From positions 124,001 through 188,000 of the forward strand of contig NZ_LNFY01000011.1 of NCBI RefSeq assembly GCF_011057685.1: 64,000 bases of DNA, read 5' to 3'. Each line of letters starts with the position of its first letter. Position 1 is the stretch's first letter. The notes beneath the pieces are model-generated. The model ran no database searches and had not been told where the DNA came from. It saw only the letters and a program-made list of their open reading frames with translations. Origin of the DNA: Thermotoga sp. Ku-13t (lineage in GTDB: Bacteria; Thermotogota; Thermotogae; Thermotogales; DSM-5069). The position numbers and the translations under genes are program-made. Below, piece after piece: positions 46,278 to 54,916 of this stretch.

Positions 46278-47117
46278 TCAACCTTTTATTCCACTGCTCG
46301 TGAGCGATTTAACGAAGAGATCTTGCAGGAAGAAGAACAGGAGCAGCGTCGGGGCGAGCGCGATCATTGTTCCTGCCATTATGATACCCCAGTTGTTCGA
46401 GGATTCCGCGTTTATGATCATGTTGATGGCCACCTGCACGGTCTTCATCCTATCATCCATGGCCACGATCATGGGCCAGAGGTACATGTTCCACGCGTAG
46501 GTGAAGTTTATGATCGCAGCGCCGGCGATTATAGGCCTTGAAAGTGGAAGTATGATCTTCAAAAAGTACTGCATGGCAGTCGCACCGTCTATGCGAGCCG
46601 CATCTTCGAATTCTTTGGGAATAGTTTTGAAATGCTGTTGCATCAGAAATGTGTTCGTGGCACTCGCCAGGAAAGGGACAGTCATCGCCCAGTAAGTGTT
46701 CACCCAGCCAAACCGGCCCACGATCCTGAAAAGGGGAACTATCAGCACGATCTCGGCGGGGATGAACAGTGTGGCAAAGAGGATATAGAAGCTCAGGTCG
46801 GAACCTTTGAATTTGAAGTTCGAATACGCATAACCTGCGAGCGATCCGGTCACCAGCTTTCCGAGCGTTATGATCACAGCTATGATCGCACTGTTCAGCA
46901 TCATCCTCGCGAACGGAACGATCTTGAACACGTCCGCGTAGTTTTTCACATAGAAACCCCTGGGCAAGAACTTCGGCGGATAGGAAAACACGAACTCCGA
47001 AGGTTGAATGCTCATAACGAGCGCCAGAAATACAGGAGCGAACATGAAGATACTCGCTCCGATCAAGAGAATTTCAACGATGAGTGTTCTGACGATTCTC
47101 CTGGTTCTCTTCTTCAT
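46278..47117 (-). CDS. ugpE: sugar ABC transporter permease, UgpE/MalG type
   Basis: This is a CUT1-family permease of 279 residues. It starts with the helix RTLIVEILLIGASIFMFAPVFLALVMS and contains the EAA motif EFEDAARIDGATAMQYFLKIILPL and a C-terminal MAGTMIALAPTLLLFFFLQ. The ATG at 47117 has AGGTGG upstream; a longer open frame reaching 47408 lies over the neighbouring permease gene and is not used. It is the last gene of the three-gene operon, and no ATPase gene is present. The assignment to the glycerol-3-phosphate/sugar (Ugp) group comes from the binding protein. Confidence 0.92.
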   Translation of the reverse strand: MKKRTRRIVRTLIVEILLIGASIFMFAPVFLALVMSIQPSEFVFSYPPKFLPRGFYVKNYADVFKIVPFARMMLNSAIIAVIITLGKLVTGSLAGYAYSNFKFKGSDLSFYILFATLFIPAEIVLIVPLFRIVGRFGWVNTYWAMTVPFLASATNTFLMQQHFKTIPKEFEDAARIDGATAMQYFLKIILPLSRPIIAGAAIINFTYAWNMYLWPMIVAMDDRMKTVQVAINMIINAESSNNWGIIMAGTMIALAPTLLLFFFLQDLFVKSLTSSGIKG

Positions 47118-47128
47118 CCCAACCACCT

Positions 47129-47998
47129 CTATTGATAATGCACGCGCCTCTGACCGTAAACGAAGTAAATGATCGTCACGATTAGCATGATCAGGAACAG
47201 TATCACGTTCTCGGCCGCTGCCAAGCCTACCTTTCTGAATCTGAAACCATCCATGAACAGTTTGTAGATCATGTTCGTGGTGTAGCCACCGGGACCACCT
47301 TTCGTCATCACATCGATGATTGCGAAGGATTGGAACATACACGAGATGATGCTCATTATCACAAGGTAGAAAGTTATGGGCGAGACGAGCGGAAAAATGA
47401 TCTTCCATACACGCTTCCAGGCATTCGCACCGTCCACGATGCTGGCTTCTATCAGTTCAGGAGAGATGCTCTGAAGTGCCGCAAGATAGAAGATAACGTT
47501 GAATGGGAGTGTCTTCCATACCGTAGCAAAGATCACCGAATACGCTGCGAAAGGCCTGCTGGTGAGCCACTGCGCCTGGACCCCGAACAGGATCCTCGAA
47601 AGATAGTTCACATGACCAACTACAGGATTGAGCATGAACCCCCAGAGAGCTCCAGCCACCGCATGGGACACGGCATACGGTGCGAATATCAAGGTTCGAT
47701 AGATCCTCGAACCTGGCACTTTCTGATCGAGTAACAGGGCCAGAAAGAAGGATAAAAAGATGGACACAAGCACCGTCACAGCCGTGTAGATGAGTGTGAA
47801 GCGTACAGCGTAAAGATAATCTGAATCTTGGAACAGATTGACGAAATTCTGCCAGCCAACGAAGACTTTTCTGGTTCCGAAGGCCGAAACTTTGAAGAAA
47901 CTCGAATAGAAAGAATCCACCGCGGGGACGTAGATGAAGAGGACTATGATCACGAAGGTTGGAACCAGGAGCAAGTAAGGCAGAAGCTTTCTGCTCAC
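47129..47998 (-). CDS. ugpA: sugar ABC transporter permease, UgpA/MalF type
   Basis: This is a permease of 289 residues with six helices. It starts with RKLLPYLLLVPTFVIIVLFIYVP, and the EAA loop is ELIEASIVDGANAWKRVWKII, with MTKGGPGGYTTNMIYKLF, the usual MalF-type feature. I chose the GTG at 47998 with GGGGGTG upstream; the longer frame to 48118 runs back through the hairpin into the binding-protein gene. It forms the channel with the UgpE-type subunit encoded 11 bases downstream. Confidence 0.91.
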   Translation of the reverse strand: MSRKLLPYLLLVPTFVIIVLFIYVPAVDSFYSSFFKVSAFGTRKVFVGWQNFVNLFQDSDYLYAVRFTLIYTAVTVLVSIFLSFFLALLLDQKVPGSRIYRTLIFAPYAVSHAVAGALWGFMLNPVVGHVNYLSRILFGVQAQWLTSRPFAAYSVIFATVWKTLPFNVIFYLAALQSISPELIEASIVDGANAWKRVWKIIFPLVSPITFYLVIMSIISCMFQSFAIIDVMTKGGPGGYTTNMIYKLFMDGFRFRKVGLAAAENVILFLIMLIVTIIYFVYGQRRVHYQ

Positions 47999-48017
47999 GT
48001 GTACACCCCCAGAAAGA

Positions 48018-48037
48018 GCGGCTGGAAAACCAGCCGC
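48018..48037 (-). terminator. intra-operon hairpin after the ugpB-like gene
   Basis: On the minus strand GCGGCTGG pairs perfectly with CCAGCCGC across a TTTT loop and is followed by TCTTTCT. It lies 8 bases after the binding-protein stop and 20 bases before the permease start. The weak T tail suggests partial termination or protection of the upstream mRNA end. Confidence 0.82.
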
Positions 48038-48044
48038 CCACTCA

Positions 48045-49343
48045 TCATAGATATTCCTTGATGGCTTTGTTCGCGTTCTTTTCCGCCTCGTCGAGCGCCT
48101 GCTTCGGTGTGAGGGCACCAGAGATCATCTTCTCGATCGCCGTCTCTATGGCGTCCCTGACTTCCGGGAACGCACCGATGATCGCACCGTTAGTGTTGTA
48201 GTTCTGAACGCTCGTGAGCAACTGCAGGATCGCGGTCAAATGGTGCGGGTTCTTCGCATAATAACCTTGCACGAGCAGCTGCTGGATCGCATCGACTCGA
48301 ATTGGAAAGTAACCGGTGGCCTGGTGCCACACGATCTGTGGGCCAGGTTCTGCAAGGTACTTGACCAGTTTCCAGGCTGCGTCGACCTCTGCCTGGTTCT
48401 TCTGCTTGATTATCCACAGACTTCCACCGCCTATGATCACACCGCCCCTCGGTGCGCCGTCCGGCAGCGGGAGGAACGCGGTACCAAGTTCAAAGCCCTG
48501 CTTGGCCGACTCATTCATCAATAGCGCAACGTCAGACGTTGAAGAGATCAGCATGCCAACCGTCTGAGATATGAACAGTTGTCTTGCCGCCGTCCAGTCT
48601 GCACGCTTGGTGTTGATCATCAAACCCTCTTTCGTGAGCGTGTTCCAGAGCTCAAGGAAATTGAGCGCCGCTTTGTTGTTGAAGACAACCTTTGTAGCTT
48701 TTCCTGTTCGACCGTTGTTGTTGTCCACCAGCGGTTGATTCTGCAAGGCCATGTACTCTTCGAAGAACCACGAATATAGAGGCCACGTGATGCCGGTTCT
48801 GATTATGTTGCCTTTCTCGTCCTTCTTGACCAGCTTCCGGCAGGCTTCGATCAACTCACTGAACGTTCTGGGTGGATTGTCTGGATCGAGTCCCACTTCC
48901 CTGAAAAGCGTTTTGTTGTAGTAGAGCAGAGGAGCTGAACTGTTCCAGGGCATCGAATAGAGCTTTCCACCCACACGGTAGTAGTTGAGTACCTGTGGCA
49001 GGAAGAGGCCCACGTCAAAAGTCGGATCTTTGTCGATCAGATCCTGAACAGGTACGATGACACCGCTGTCGATCATCTTCTGAGTGCTGATCTCATTCAG
49101 TTGAACCACATGTGGTGGTGTACCGGCTTGGATCGCAGCGACAGTCTTGGCCAGGATCTCTTCGTAACTGCCAACGTACTGTACCTCAACTTCGATGTCC
49201 GGATTCAATTTCATGAACTCGTTGACCATGTTCTGGATGACCTCGATACGCCAGCCACCCATCGCGTGCCAGAACTGAATCTTGATCTTTGCGAGCGACA
49301 GAACTGTGGCGAGCACCAGAACGATCACGAAAAACTTCTTCAT
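48045..49343 (-). CDS. ugpB: UgpB-like sugar or glycerophosphate-binding protein
   Basis: This is a periplasmic binding protein of 432 residues. The signal peptide (KKFFVIVLVLATVLSLA) leads into KIQFWHAMGGWRIEVIQNMV, where FWHAMGG is typical of UgpB-type proteins for glycerol-3-phosphate and related compounds. The middle shows PWNSSAPLLYYNKTLFREVGLDPDNPP, the usual family 1 block. Members of this group in thermophiles often bind sugars or polyols instead, so the ligand remains open. No lipobox Cys is present. GGGGAGGTG precedes the ATG. Transcription passes an attenuator-like leader at 49402-49475. Confidence 0.88.
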   Translation of the reverse strand: MKKFFVIVLVLATVLSLAKIKIQFWHAMGGWRIEVIQNMVNEFMKLNPDIEVEVQYVGSYEEILAKTVAAIQAGTPPHVVQLNEISTQKMIDSGVIVPVQDLIDKDPTFDVGLFLPQVLNYYRVGGKLYSMPWNSSAPLLYYNKTLFREVGLDPDNPPRTFSELIEACRKLVKKDEKGNIIRTGITWPLYSWFFEEYMALQNQPLVDNNNGRTGKATKVVFNNKAALNFLELWNTLTKEGLMINTKRADWTAARQLFISQTVGMLISSTSDVALLMNESAKQGFELGTAFLPLPDGAPRGGVIIGGGSLWIIKQKNQAEVDAAWKLVKYLAEPGPQIVWHQATGYFPIRVDAIQQLLVQGYYAKNPHHLTAILQLLTSVQNYNTNGAIIGAFPEVRDAIETAIEKMISGALTPKQALDEAEKNANKAIKEYL

Positions 49344-49401
49344 ACCTACACCTCCCCGGATGGAATTTTCAAAGAAATGTGTAAAGCGAGTATAAAAGAC
49401 T

Positions 49402-49468
49402 TTGAAGAATCAAAAACACCAACCCATAACAGGTTGGTGCTCTCCAGCTCTCCTGCACCCGCTCCGAC
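49402..49468 (-). promoter_or_regulatory. attenuator-like leader RNA with terminator upstream of ugpB
   Basis: On the minus strand CACCAACC pairs with GGTTGGTG across a 7-base loop and is followed by TTTTTG, a rho-independent terminator located after the promoter but before ugpB. Just upstream GGTGC can pair with GCACC; the latter overlaps the 5' arm of the terminator, so this helix would block termination. The intervening loop has a direct repeat of GGAGAGC. No leader peptide is visible. A ligand-binding RNA or an RNA-binding protein could choose between the two folds. Confidence 0.62.
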
Positions 49469-49474
49469 ACTTTT

Positions 49475-49503
49475 AGTTTACCATGAAGCAACGATAAGGT
49501 CAA
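49475..49503 (-). promoter_or_regulatory. promoter of the ugp-like operon
   Basis: On the minus strand TTGACC (49498-49503) and TAAACT (49475-49480) are 17 bases apart. The start site would be near 49468, giving a leader of about 125 bases before ugpB. The -10 box matches four of six consensus positions. Confidence 0.65.
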
Positions 49504-49728
49504 CGAGTGCCATGCAACGTTAATTTCTCTTCCTCGATGGTCGTGTTGCCATCGCTTGTGAACGCAGTTCAACATACAACGTTCAGCCAGACCACCATGG
49601 ATCCTGCTTCCCTGTTTGCCCACAGATGGTATGGTACCAAGGTTATTCGCCCATAGCTTCTTTCCTTGCCAGTCGAATACACTCTGTAGAGTTGCTCTTG
49701 CGCTGGAAAACAATATCCTTAAATTTTG
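49504..49728. other. intergenic stretch without a recognisable gene
   Basis: This lies between the ugp-like promoter and the gntP terminator. A minus-strand frame covering 49369-49731 has no ribosome binding site, runs through the promoter and terminator, and has no family resemblance that I can see. I found no tRNA or known RNA here. Confidence 0.45.
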
Positions 49729-49757
49729 CAAAAACCTCGAGGCCAGTGCCTCGAGGT
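49729..49757 (-). terminator. rho-independent terminator after gntP
   Basis: On the minus strand ACCTCGAGGC pairs perfectly with GCCTCGAGGT (10 bp, 4-base loop), followed by TTTTGC. It lies 20 bases after the gntP stop codon and separates this gene from the ugp-like operon. Confidence 0.92.
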
Positions 49758-49776
49758 CTGTTTGCCAAACGATTGA

Positions 49777-51120
49777 TCATATCAAGAAAAGACTCAAACC
49801 CCATACTACAACCGCAGCTGTAATACCTTCGATTAGTGTGCCGAGAGTTTGGAGTCTGTAACCTGTTTTAACATCCATCTTTGAAAGCTGTGAGACTACC
49901 CAAAAATAGCTATCGTTAGCGTGTGATATGACCATAGAGCCTGCTCCTATCGCTACGACGACGAGAGCTTTTGCCATTGCTGAGGTGAACCCTAAAGAAT
50001 CCATGAGAGGAGCCAACAGGGATGAAGTAGTTATTATAGCCACTGTGGATGAACCCTGAGCTGTTTTGATTGCTGCAGCTATTATGAACGGTAGCCACAT
50101 TCCAAGGTTCGCAGTCGAAAGATACTGACCTAGGACATTTGCTATACCAGAATTCTGTAGAACTCTACCAAATGAGCCACCAGCTGCAGTAATAAGAATT
50201 ATAAATCCAGCCTGTTGTACAGCTTGACCAACCCAGCCAGTCATTGAGAATATTTCACTGTCGATCTTTTTCGGCAACAAAAACGCAACGAGTACCCCTA
50301 TCATAAGTGCTGTTACTGGATGACCAACGAAGCCAACAAAATCGCGGAACAGGCCCTGACCAAACGGTTTCGTCGGAAAGTCAGAAATCGATTTTAAGAC
50401 AATCAGAATTATTGGAAGAACTATTGGGAGAAACGCACTTGCTGCCGACGGTGCTTCCTTCATTTTCTTATGGATCTCTTCCTCCGTCAATTCTGGCTCG
50501 GGGTCTATATATACCTTTGAAGCGAGTTTTATTGAGAACAACCACCCTACGATTATCGCTGGAACAGATACTATCAAACCCATCAATATTGTGAGACCCA
50601 AATCCGCACCTAAGGCACCTGCAGCGGCAACTGGGCCTGGGGTCGGTGGAACCATAGTGTGCGTTGCGTAAAGTCCCAGACTCAGAGCTATTCCGGTTGT
50701 TGCAAGTGAAAGGTTTGCACGTTTTGTCAAAGCTTTGTTGAGGGGAGTTAGAATAACGAAACCAGAATCGCAGAAGACAGGAATAGAAACTATGTATCCT
50801 ATAATACTCATAGCTAATGGTACATTTTTCTTACCTGTCAGTTTTAATACAGACTCTGCCATTGTAAATGCTCCACCGGATCTTTCAAGAAAAATACCAA
50901 TGATCGTTCCTGCAGTAATCACTATACCTATGGAACTTACAGTTGCACCAAAACCATCAGTGATGGATTTTACTATGTCGCCCAACTTCATCCCAGACAG
51001 CAACCCATATAAAAATGCGGCAAAAATCAGCGCGAGAAATGGATGTAGCCTCCAGCGAACGGTGGAATAAATGATAAAAACAATCGCCAGGAACAACAGA
51101 ACAACCATCCAAACTGCCAT
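49777..51120 (-). CDS. gntP: GntP-family sugar-acid/H+ symporter
   Basis: This is an inner-membrane permease of 447 residues with about 12-14 helices. Family motifs are TDGFGATVSSIGIVITAGTIIGIFLERSGGA, PVFCDSGFVILTPLNKAL, TGIALSLGLYATHTMVPPTPGP, and the late AIKTAQGSSTVAIITTSSL with SHANDSYFW. GntP proteins import gluconate and related sugar acids such as glycerate and ketogluconates. The gene is single, with its own terminator. It is visibly more AT-rich than its neighbours, which could point to recent acquisition. The aldolase/dehydrogenase cluster at 60.7-64 kb could use such a substrate, but the link is only by distance. Confidence 0.93.
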   Translation of the reverse strand: MAVWMVVLLFLAIVFIIYSTVRWRLHPFLALIFAAFLYGLLSGMKLGDIVKSITDGFGATVSSIGIVITAGTIIGIFLERSGGAFTMAESVLKLTGKKNVPLAMSIIGYIVSIPVFCDSGFVILTPLNKALTKRANLSLATTGIALSLGLYATHTMVPPTPGPVAAAGALGADLGLTILMGLIVSVPAIIVGWLFSIKLASKVYIDPEPELTEEEIHKKMKEAPSAASAFLPIVLPIILIVLKSISDFPTKPFGQGLFRDFVGFVGHPVTALMIGVLVAFLLPKKIDSEIFSMTGWVGQAVQQAGFIILITAAGGSFGRVLQNSGIANVLGQYLSTANLGMWLPFIIAAAIKTAQGSSTVAIITTSSLLAPLMDSLGFTSAMAKALVVVAIGAGSMVISHANDSYFWVVSQLSKMDVKTGYRLQTLGTLIEGITAAVVVWGLSLFLI

Positions 51121-51362
51121 GTTTCTACCTCCCCTTTAAAAGAATTATTCAGATTTTCGGCTCTACATTTCATCCTTTACGACTTCGCCAAGAGTTCAAA
51201 CACGTTTCTATTTTTCATTTTTCCTTATTTTTTATTTTACCACCATTCAAAGTTGTCCTTTGCTTTCACAGGTAACGATCGCATTAAGGATTCTCACCAT
51301 CTGGAAAAGAAACACAAAGGGTTCCCCAAAACTTATAAAAGTTGGTGATCCGTATCCGAGAA

Positions 51363-51390
51363 TTGCCGATCTGTGAGAGTCATACATAAT
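51363..51390 (+). promoter_or_regulatory. candidate promoter of the ddh-dpp-ykfC operon
   Basis: TTGCCG (51363-51368) and CATAAT (51385-51390) are separated by 16 bases. Each differs from consensus by one or two bases. A start near 51397 would leave a short leader. The intergenic stretch 51121-51362 also holds a T-rich tract at about 51208-51242 that could act as an AT-rich upstream element for gntP on the other strand. Confidence 0.5.
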
Positions 51391-51439
51391 AAGACAATTG
51401 TGGTAACCTATGAAGGCTCATCGCTGTGTTTTGCAGAAA

Positions 51440-52349
51440 ATGCAAAAGATCAAGGTGGTCATCGTTGGTATGGGGAACGTCGGAAGGTATGTTCTTCAAG
51501 CGGTGAGAGAATCAGAAGATGTGCAAGTCGTGGGGATCGTCGAGTTGCCAGAACGAGTGACTCAGATCGCGAGTCAGTTCAACGATCTGCCAGTGACCAG
51601 CGACATCGACCAGCTTGAAAAACCAGACGTCGCGATCCTGGCGATCGACAAACCGAGCGGTGCCGAACGTTGCGTCGAAATTCCTTTTTAAAGGCATCAA
51701 CACGGTGGATGCGTACGACATACACGGTTCAGAAGGTGCTCTGAGGTTGAAGAAGCAATTAAATGAGATAGCCAAAGAAAACAACTGCGTGGCGATCGTT
51801 TCTGCGGGATGGGCCCCCGGGACCGATTCGCTTGTGAGGGCGATCATGCAGATCATCGCACCAAGGGGTATCACCTGGACGAACTTTGGGCCTGGCATGA
51901 GCTTGGGTCACACGATGGCTGTGAAGAGGATCGAAAAGATGAGGGACGCCGTTTCCATCACCTGCCCGAAGGGTATGGGTATGCACGTGAGGCTCGTTTA
52001 CGTCGAGCTAGAAGAAGGCTGCGATTTCACAGACGTGGCGAAGAAAATCACCGAAGATCCCTACTTCTGTCACGATGAGGTCTACATTAACCAGGTGAAC
52101 AGCGTGAAGGACTTGATCGACATGGGCCACTGTGTGAAAATTGAAAAGAAGGGGACATCCGCAGGTGCCTATAACCAGAGAATGGGGTACCACATGTCTG
52201 TGAACAACCCCGCCGCAACGGCACAGGTCATGGTGGCCGCAGCCAGGGCGAGTATCAAACAAAAACCCGGTTGTTACACGTTGCTCGAGATACCCTTGAT
52301 CGATCTTCTGTTCGGAGAGAAAGAGGATTTGATTTGCAAACTGCTGTGA
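51440..52349 (+). pseudogene. ddh: meso-diaminopimelate D-dehydrogenase with a frameshift
   Basis: Ddh interconverts meso-diaminopimelate and tetrahydrodipicolinate with NADP(H). The N-terminal part (KIKVVIVGMGNVGRYVLQ, Rossmann fold) runs to VEIPF and TAA at 51688-51690. The rest, in the next frame, continues as KGINTVDAYDIHGSEGALRL and includes SAGWAPGTDSLVRAIM and GPGMSLGHTMAVKRI, all strongly conserved in Ddh. The break falls on a run of five T (51685-51689) followed by AAA. With four T the frame is continuous and reads VEIPFKGINTVD. A homopolymer sequencing error, slippage during transcription, or a real mutation would all fit. ATG 51410 is an alternative start; neither has a strong ribosome binding site. 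The gene heads the peptide-transport operon. Confidence 0.87.
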
Positions 52350-52383
52350 GTTTTTTCCACAACTCAGTTTAGAGGGTGTTCGT

Positions 52384-53937
52384 ATGAGAAAGGTCCTTCT
52401 GGTAGCGGTGCTGATCTTCGCAGTGGCAACGTTCTTCGCACAGACTCCGAAGAGAGGTGGCGTGCTGCACGACTACTTCACGACCGACAGAATGACATTC
52501 GACCCGCAGGAAGATACCACGCTGCAGACCTACGCGATGGCAAGGCTTTTGTTCAGCACCCTGGTGAGGTACAAGGGTGAGACGCTCGAACTCGAACCAG
52601 AGTTGCTCGCGAAAATGCCGGAAATATCCGAAGACGGCAAAGTGTACACGTTCGAGCTGAAGAAGGGTATCAAGTTCCACGATGGGAAGACGGAACTCAC
52701 CAGCGACGATGTGAAATTCACGATTGAGAGGATGCTCAGCCCCAAGGGTCGCGGGGCGAGCAAGTGGCTGTTCGAGCCGATACTCGGCGCGGAAGAATTC
52801 ATGAAAGGTCAATCGACGAGCCTGGAAGGCTTCAAGAAGATCGATGACTACAGATTCCAGATCATCCTGAAAGAACCCTACGCGCCGTTTTTATACCACC
52901 TGGCGGTGCCCGGTGCGTCCATCTATTCGGAAAAACTCGTCAAGGCTGCGGGTGACAACTGGAGGCTCAACCCGGTTGGTACTGGTCCGTTCAGGCTGAA
53001 GAGACACGTTCCCAACACCGAGATCGTTTTCGAAAGAAACCCCTACTATTTCGAGCAGGGCCTTCCGTACCTAGACGGGATAGTTTTCAGAATAGTCCCA
53101 GACTCCACCACGGCGTTGATGGAGTTCGAAGCGGGAACGCTCGATGTGGTGACGATACCCGTGCTCGAGTACGAGAGGTTGAAGGCCTCCGGCAAGTATA
53201 ACATCATCGAAAAAGAAGCGCTGAATACTTACTACTTCCTCATGAACATGAGCGATCCAAAATGGTCCAACCCAATTTTGAGGAAAACCATGGCGATGGC
53301 GATCAACAAGAAGGAACTCGCGGAGGCCGTCTTTGGTCCCAGGGCGACGGTCGCCACCAGTTTCGTCACACCCGGTATTCCAGGTTCCTACCCGCTCGGT
53401 CAAGGACCCGCGTACGATTACAACCCTGAGGAAGCGAAAAAGCTGGTCGCACAGCTTGGAAACATTGGAAAGGTCACGGCCTGGCAATGGGGTGGAGATA
53501 CACTCTCACAACCCAACATTATAATCCAGGCGATGGCGAAGGAAGTCGGTATAGATCTGGAAATCATACCTGTTGAAAGTGCGGCGTTCCGGCAGGCGAG
53601 ACGCGAAGGTAAAATACCGGCGAATTACGGCAACTGGTGGGCGGATATCCCAGATCCAGACAACTACATCGGTGTGTTCTTTGGTGAGAACAATCAGATG
53701 TCCTCAGGCTACAACAACAAAGAGGTCCAGGAAATGATCAAAAAAGCGCGCGTTGAAGTCGATCCTGAGAAGAGAGCGCAGATGTACAGAGAGATAGAAT
53801 ACAAACTCATCAGAGAAGACGTGGCGGTCATACCGCTGTTCCACCTGAAGTACCTGCTCGCAACTCAGAAGAACGTGCACGGCATAATCGCGCACCCAAC
53901 AGGAATAACGGTATACCTGTACGCTTACAAAGAATGA
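52384..53937 (+). CDS. peptide-binding protein of a second ABC importer (family 5)
   Basis: This is a periplasmic binding protein of 517 residues, the ordinary length. The signal peptide is RKVLLVAVLIFAVATFFA, followed by PKRGGVLHDYFTTDRMTFDPQEDTT and the family 5 block VYTFELKKGIKFHDGKTELTSDDVKF. In contrast to the binding protein of the first peptide importer, it has no SLH region. It lies 34 bases after ddh and before the DppB-type permease. Its partners (YkfC-like endopeptidase, Ddh) suggest cell-wall peptides as ligands; this is inference. Confidence 0.93.
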   Translation: MRKVLLVAVLIFAVATFFAQTPKRGGVLHDYFTTDRMTFDPQEDTTLQTYAMARLLFSTLVRYKGETLELEPELLAKMPEISEDGKVYTFELKKGIKFHDGKTELTSDDVKFTIERMLSPKGRGASKWLFEPILGAEEFMKGQSTSLEGFKKIDDYRFQIILKEPYAPFLYHLAVPGASIYSEKLVKAAGDNWRLNPVGTGPFRLKRHVPNTEIVFERNPYYFEQGLPYLDGIVFRIVPDSTTALMEFEAGTLDVVTIPVLEYERLKASGKYNIIEKEALNTYYFLMNMSDPKWSNPILRKTMAMAINKKELAEAVFGPRATVATSFVTPGIPGSYPLGQGPAYDYNPEEAKKLVAQLGNIGKVTAWQWGGDTLSQPNIIIQAMAKEVGIDLEIIPVESAAFRQARREGKIPANYGNWWADIPDPDNYIGVFFGENNQMSSGYNNKEVQEMIKKARVEVDPEKRAQMYREIEYKLIREDVAVIPLFHLKYLLATQKNVHGIIAHPTGITVYLYAYKE

Positions 53938-53943
53938 ACCTTC

Positions 53944-53963
53944 GGGCGGGCCCTCGCCCGCCC
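53944..53963 (+). terminator. intra-operon hairpin after the second peptide-binding protein gene
   Basis: GGGCGGGC (53944-53951) pairs perfectly with GCCCGCCC (53956-53963) across a 4-base loop and is followed by TTTC. It starts 6 bases after the stop codon and ends before the permease ribosome binding site (AGGGGG). Confidence 0.85.
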
Positions 53964-53982
53964 TTTCAGGGGGAAAACGATA

Positions 53983-54903
53983 GTGGTTCAATACATCGTC
54001 CGTCGATTGCTCTTTTCCATACCAGTAGTCCTGGGTGTAACGCTGATAACCTTCATCTTGCTCAACGTCGTGCCTGGAGATCCGGTTCTGGAAATGGTTG
54101 GAAAGTATGCGGATCCAGAAACGATCCAGCAGATCAGAGAACAGCTTGGGTTGAACGATCCGCTCGTGGTACAGTATCTCAGATTCCTGTTCAACCTCCT
54201 GAGGGGAGATCTTGGCAGATCGTTCAAAACTAATCTGCCCGTTTCGAAGATGATCGCCGACACGTTCCCGACCACGCTCAAGCTGGCCCTCAGTTCGTAT
54301 CTGGTGGCGATAGCGCTCGGAGTAACTACCGGCATCATCTCCGCCGTGAAACAGTACTCTTTCCTGGATCGGTTCATGATGATCCTGGCGCTCGCCGGAA
54401 TAAGCGCGCCGGTGTTCTGGGTGGCCGTCGTGGCCCAACTGATCTTCGGTTTGAAGCTCGGCTGGTTCCCGATATCTGGTTATTACAGTCTCAAACACAT
54501 GATCTTGCCGGCGATCGTTCTGGGCACGAGGTTTGCCGCTTTGATCGCGCGTTACACGAGAAGCGCCCTGCTGGATGTGATAAGACAGGATTACATAAGA
54601 ACCGCCCGGGCCAAGGGTCTGACGGAGAGGAGGGTGATTTTCGTACATGCACTCAAGAACGCGATGATACCAGTCGTCACGATCCTCGGAATGCAGCTGA
54701 GCGGGCTCCTGACAGGTTCGATCCTGACCGAAACCGTTTTCGCAATACCGGGACTCGGAAGGTTGTCCGTCTGGGCACTGTCTCAACGGGATTTCCCACT
54801 CGTGCAGGGAACGGTGGTTTTCACAGCGATCGTTTACATCCTGGGCAACCTGATCGTGGACATATCCTACGCCTTTTTGAACCCGAGGGTCAGGTTGAAG
54901 TAG
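53983..54903 (+). CDS. dppB: peptide ABC transporter permease, DppB type
   Basis: This is a B-type permease of 306 residues. The opening is YIVRRLLFSIPVVLGVTLITFILLNVVPGDPVL, the EAA loop QDYIRTARAKGLTERRVIFVHALKN, and the end FAIPGLGRL. All are standard for the dipeptide/oligopeptide/nickel importer family. The start is GTG at 53983 after CAGGGGG. It pairs with the DppC-type gene 13 bases downstream. Confidence 0.94.
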   Translation: MVQYIVRRLLFSIPVVLGVTLITFILLNVVPGDPVLEMVGKYADPETIQQIREQLGLNDPLVVQYLRFLFNLLRGDLGRSFKTNLPVSKMIADTFPTTLKLALSSYLVAIALGVTTGIISAVKQYSFLDRFMMILALAGISAPVFWVAVVAQLIFGLKLGWFPISGYYSLKHMILPAIVLGTRFAALIARYTRSALLDVIRQDYIRTARAKGLTERRVIFVHALKNAMIPVVTILGMQLSGLLTGSILTETVFAIPGLGRLSVWALSQRDFPLVQGTVVFTAIVYILGNLIVDISYAFLNPRVRLK

Positions 54904-54916
54904 GAGGTAATCTTTC

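Noticed and set aside
49369-49731. A 120-codon minus-strand frame upstream of ugpB
   Set aside because: It passes through a promoter and a terminator hairpin and shows no family resemblance.
52330-52375. A terminator between ddh and the second peptide-binding protein gene
   Set aside because: Only a 6-bp AT-rich stem (TGAGTT with AACTCA) without a T tail was found.
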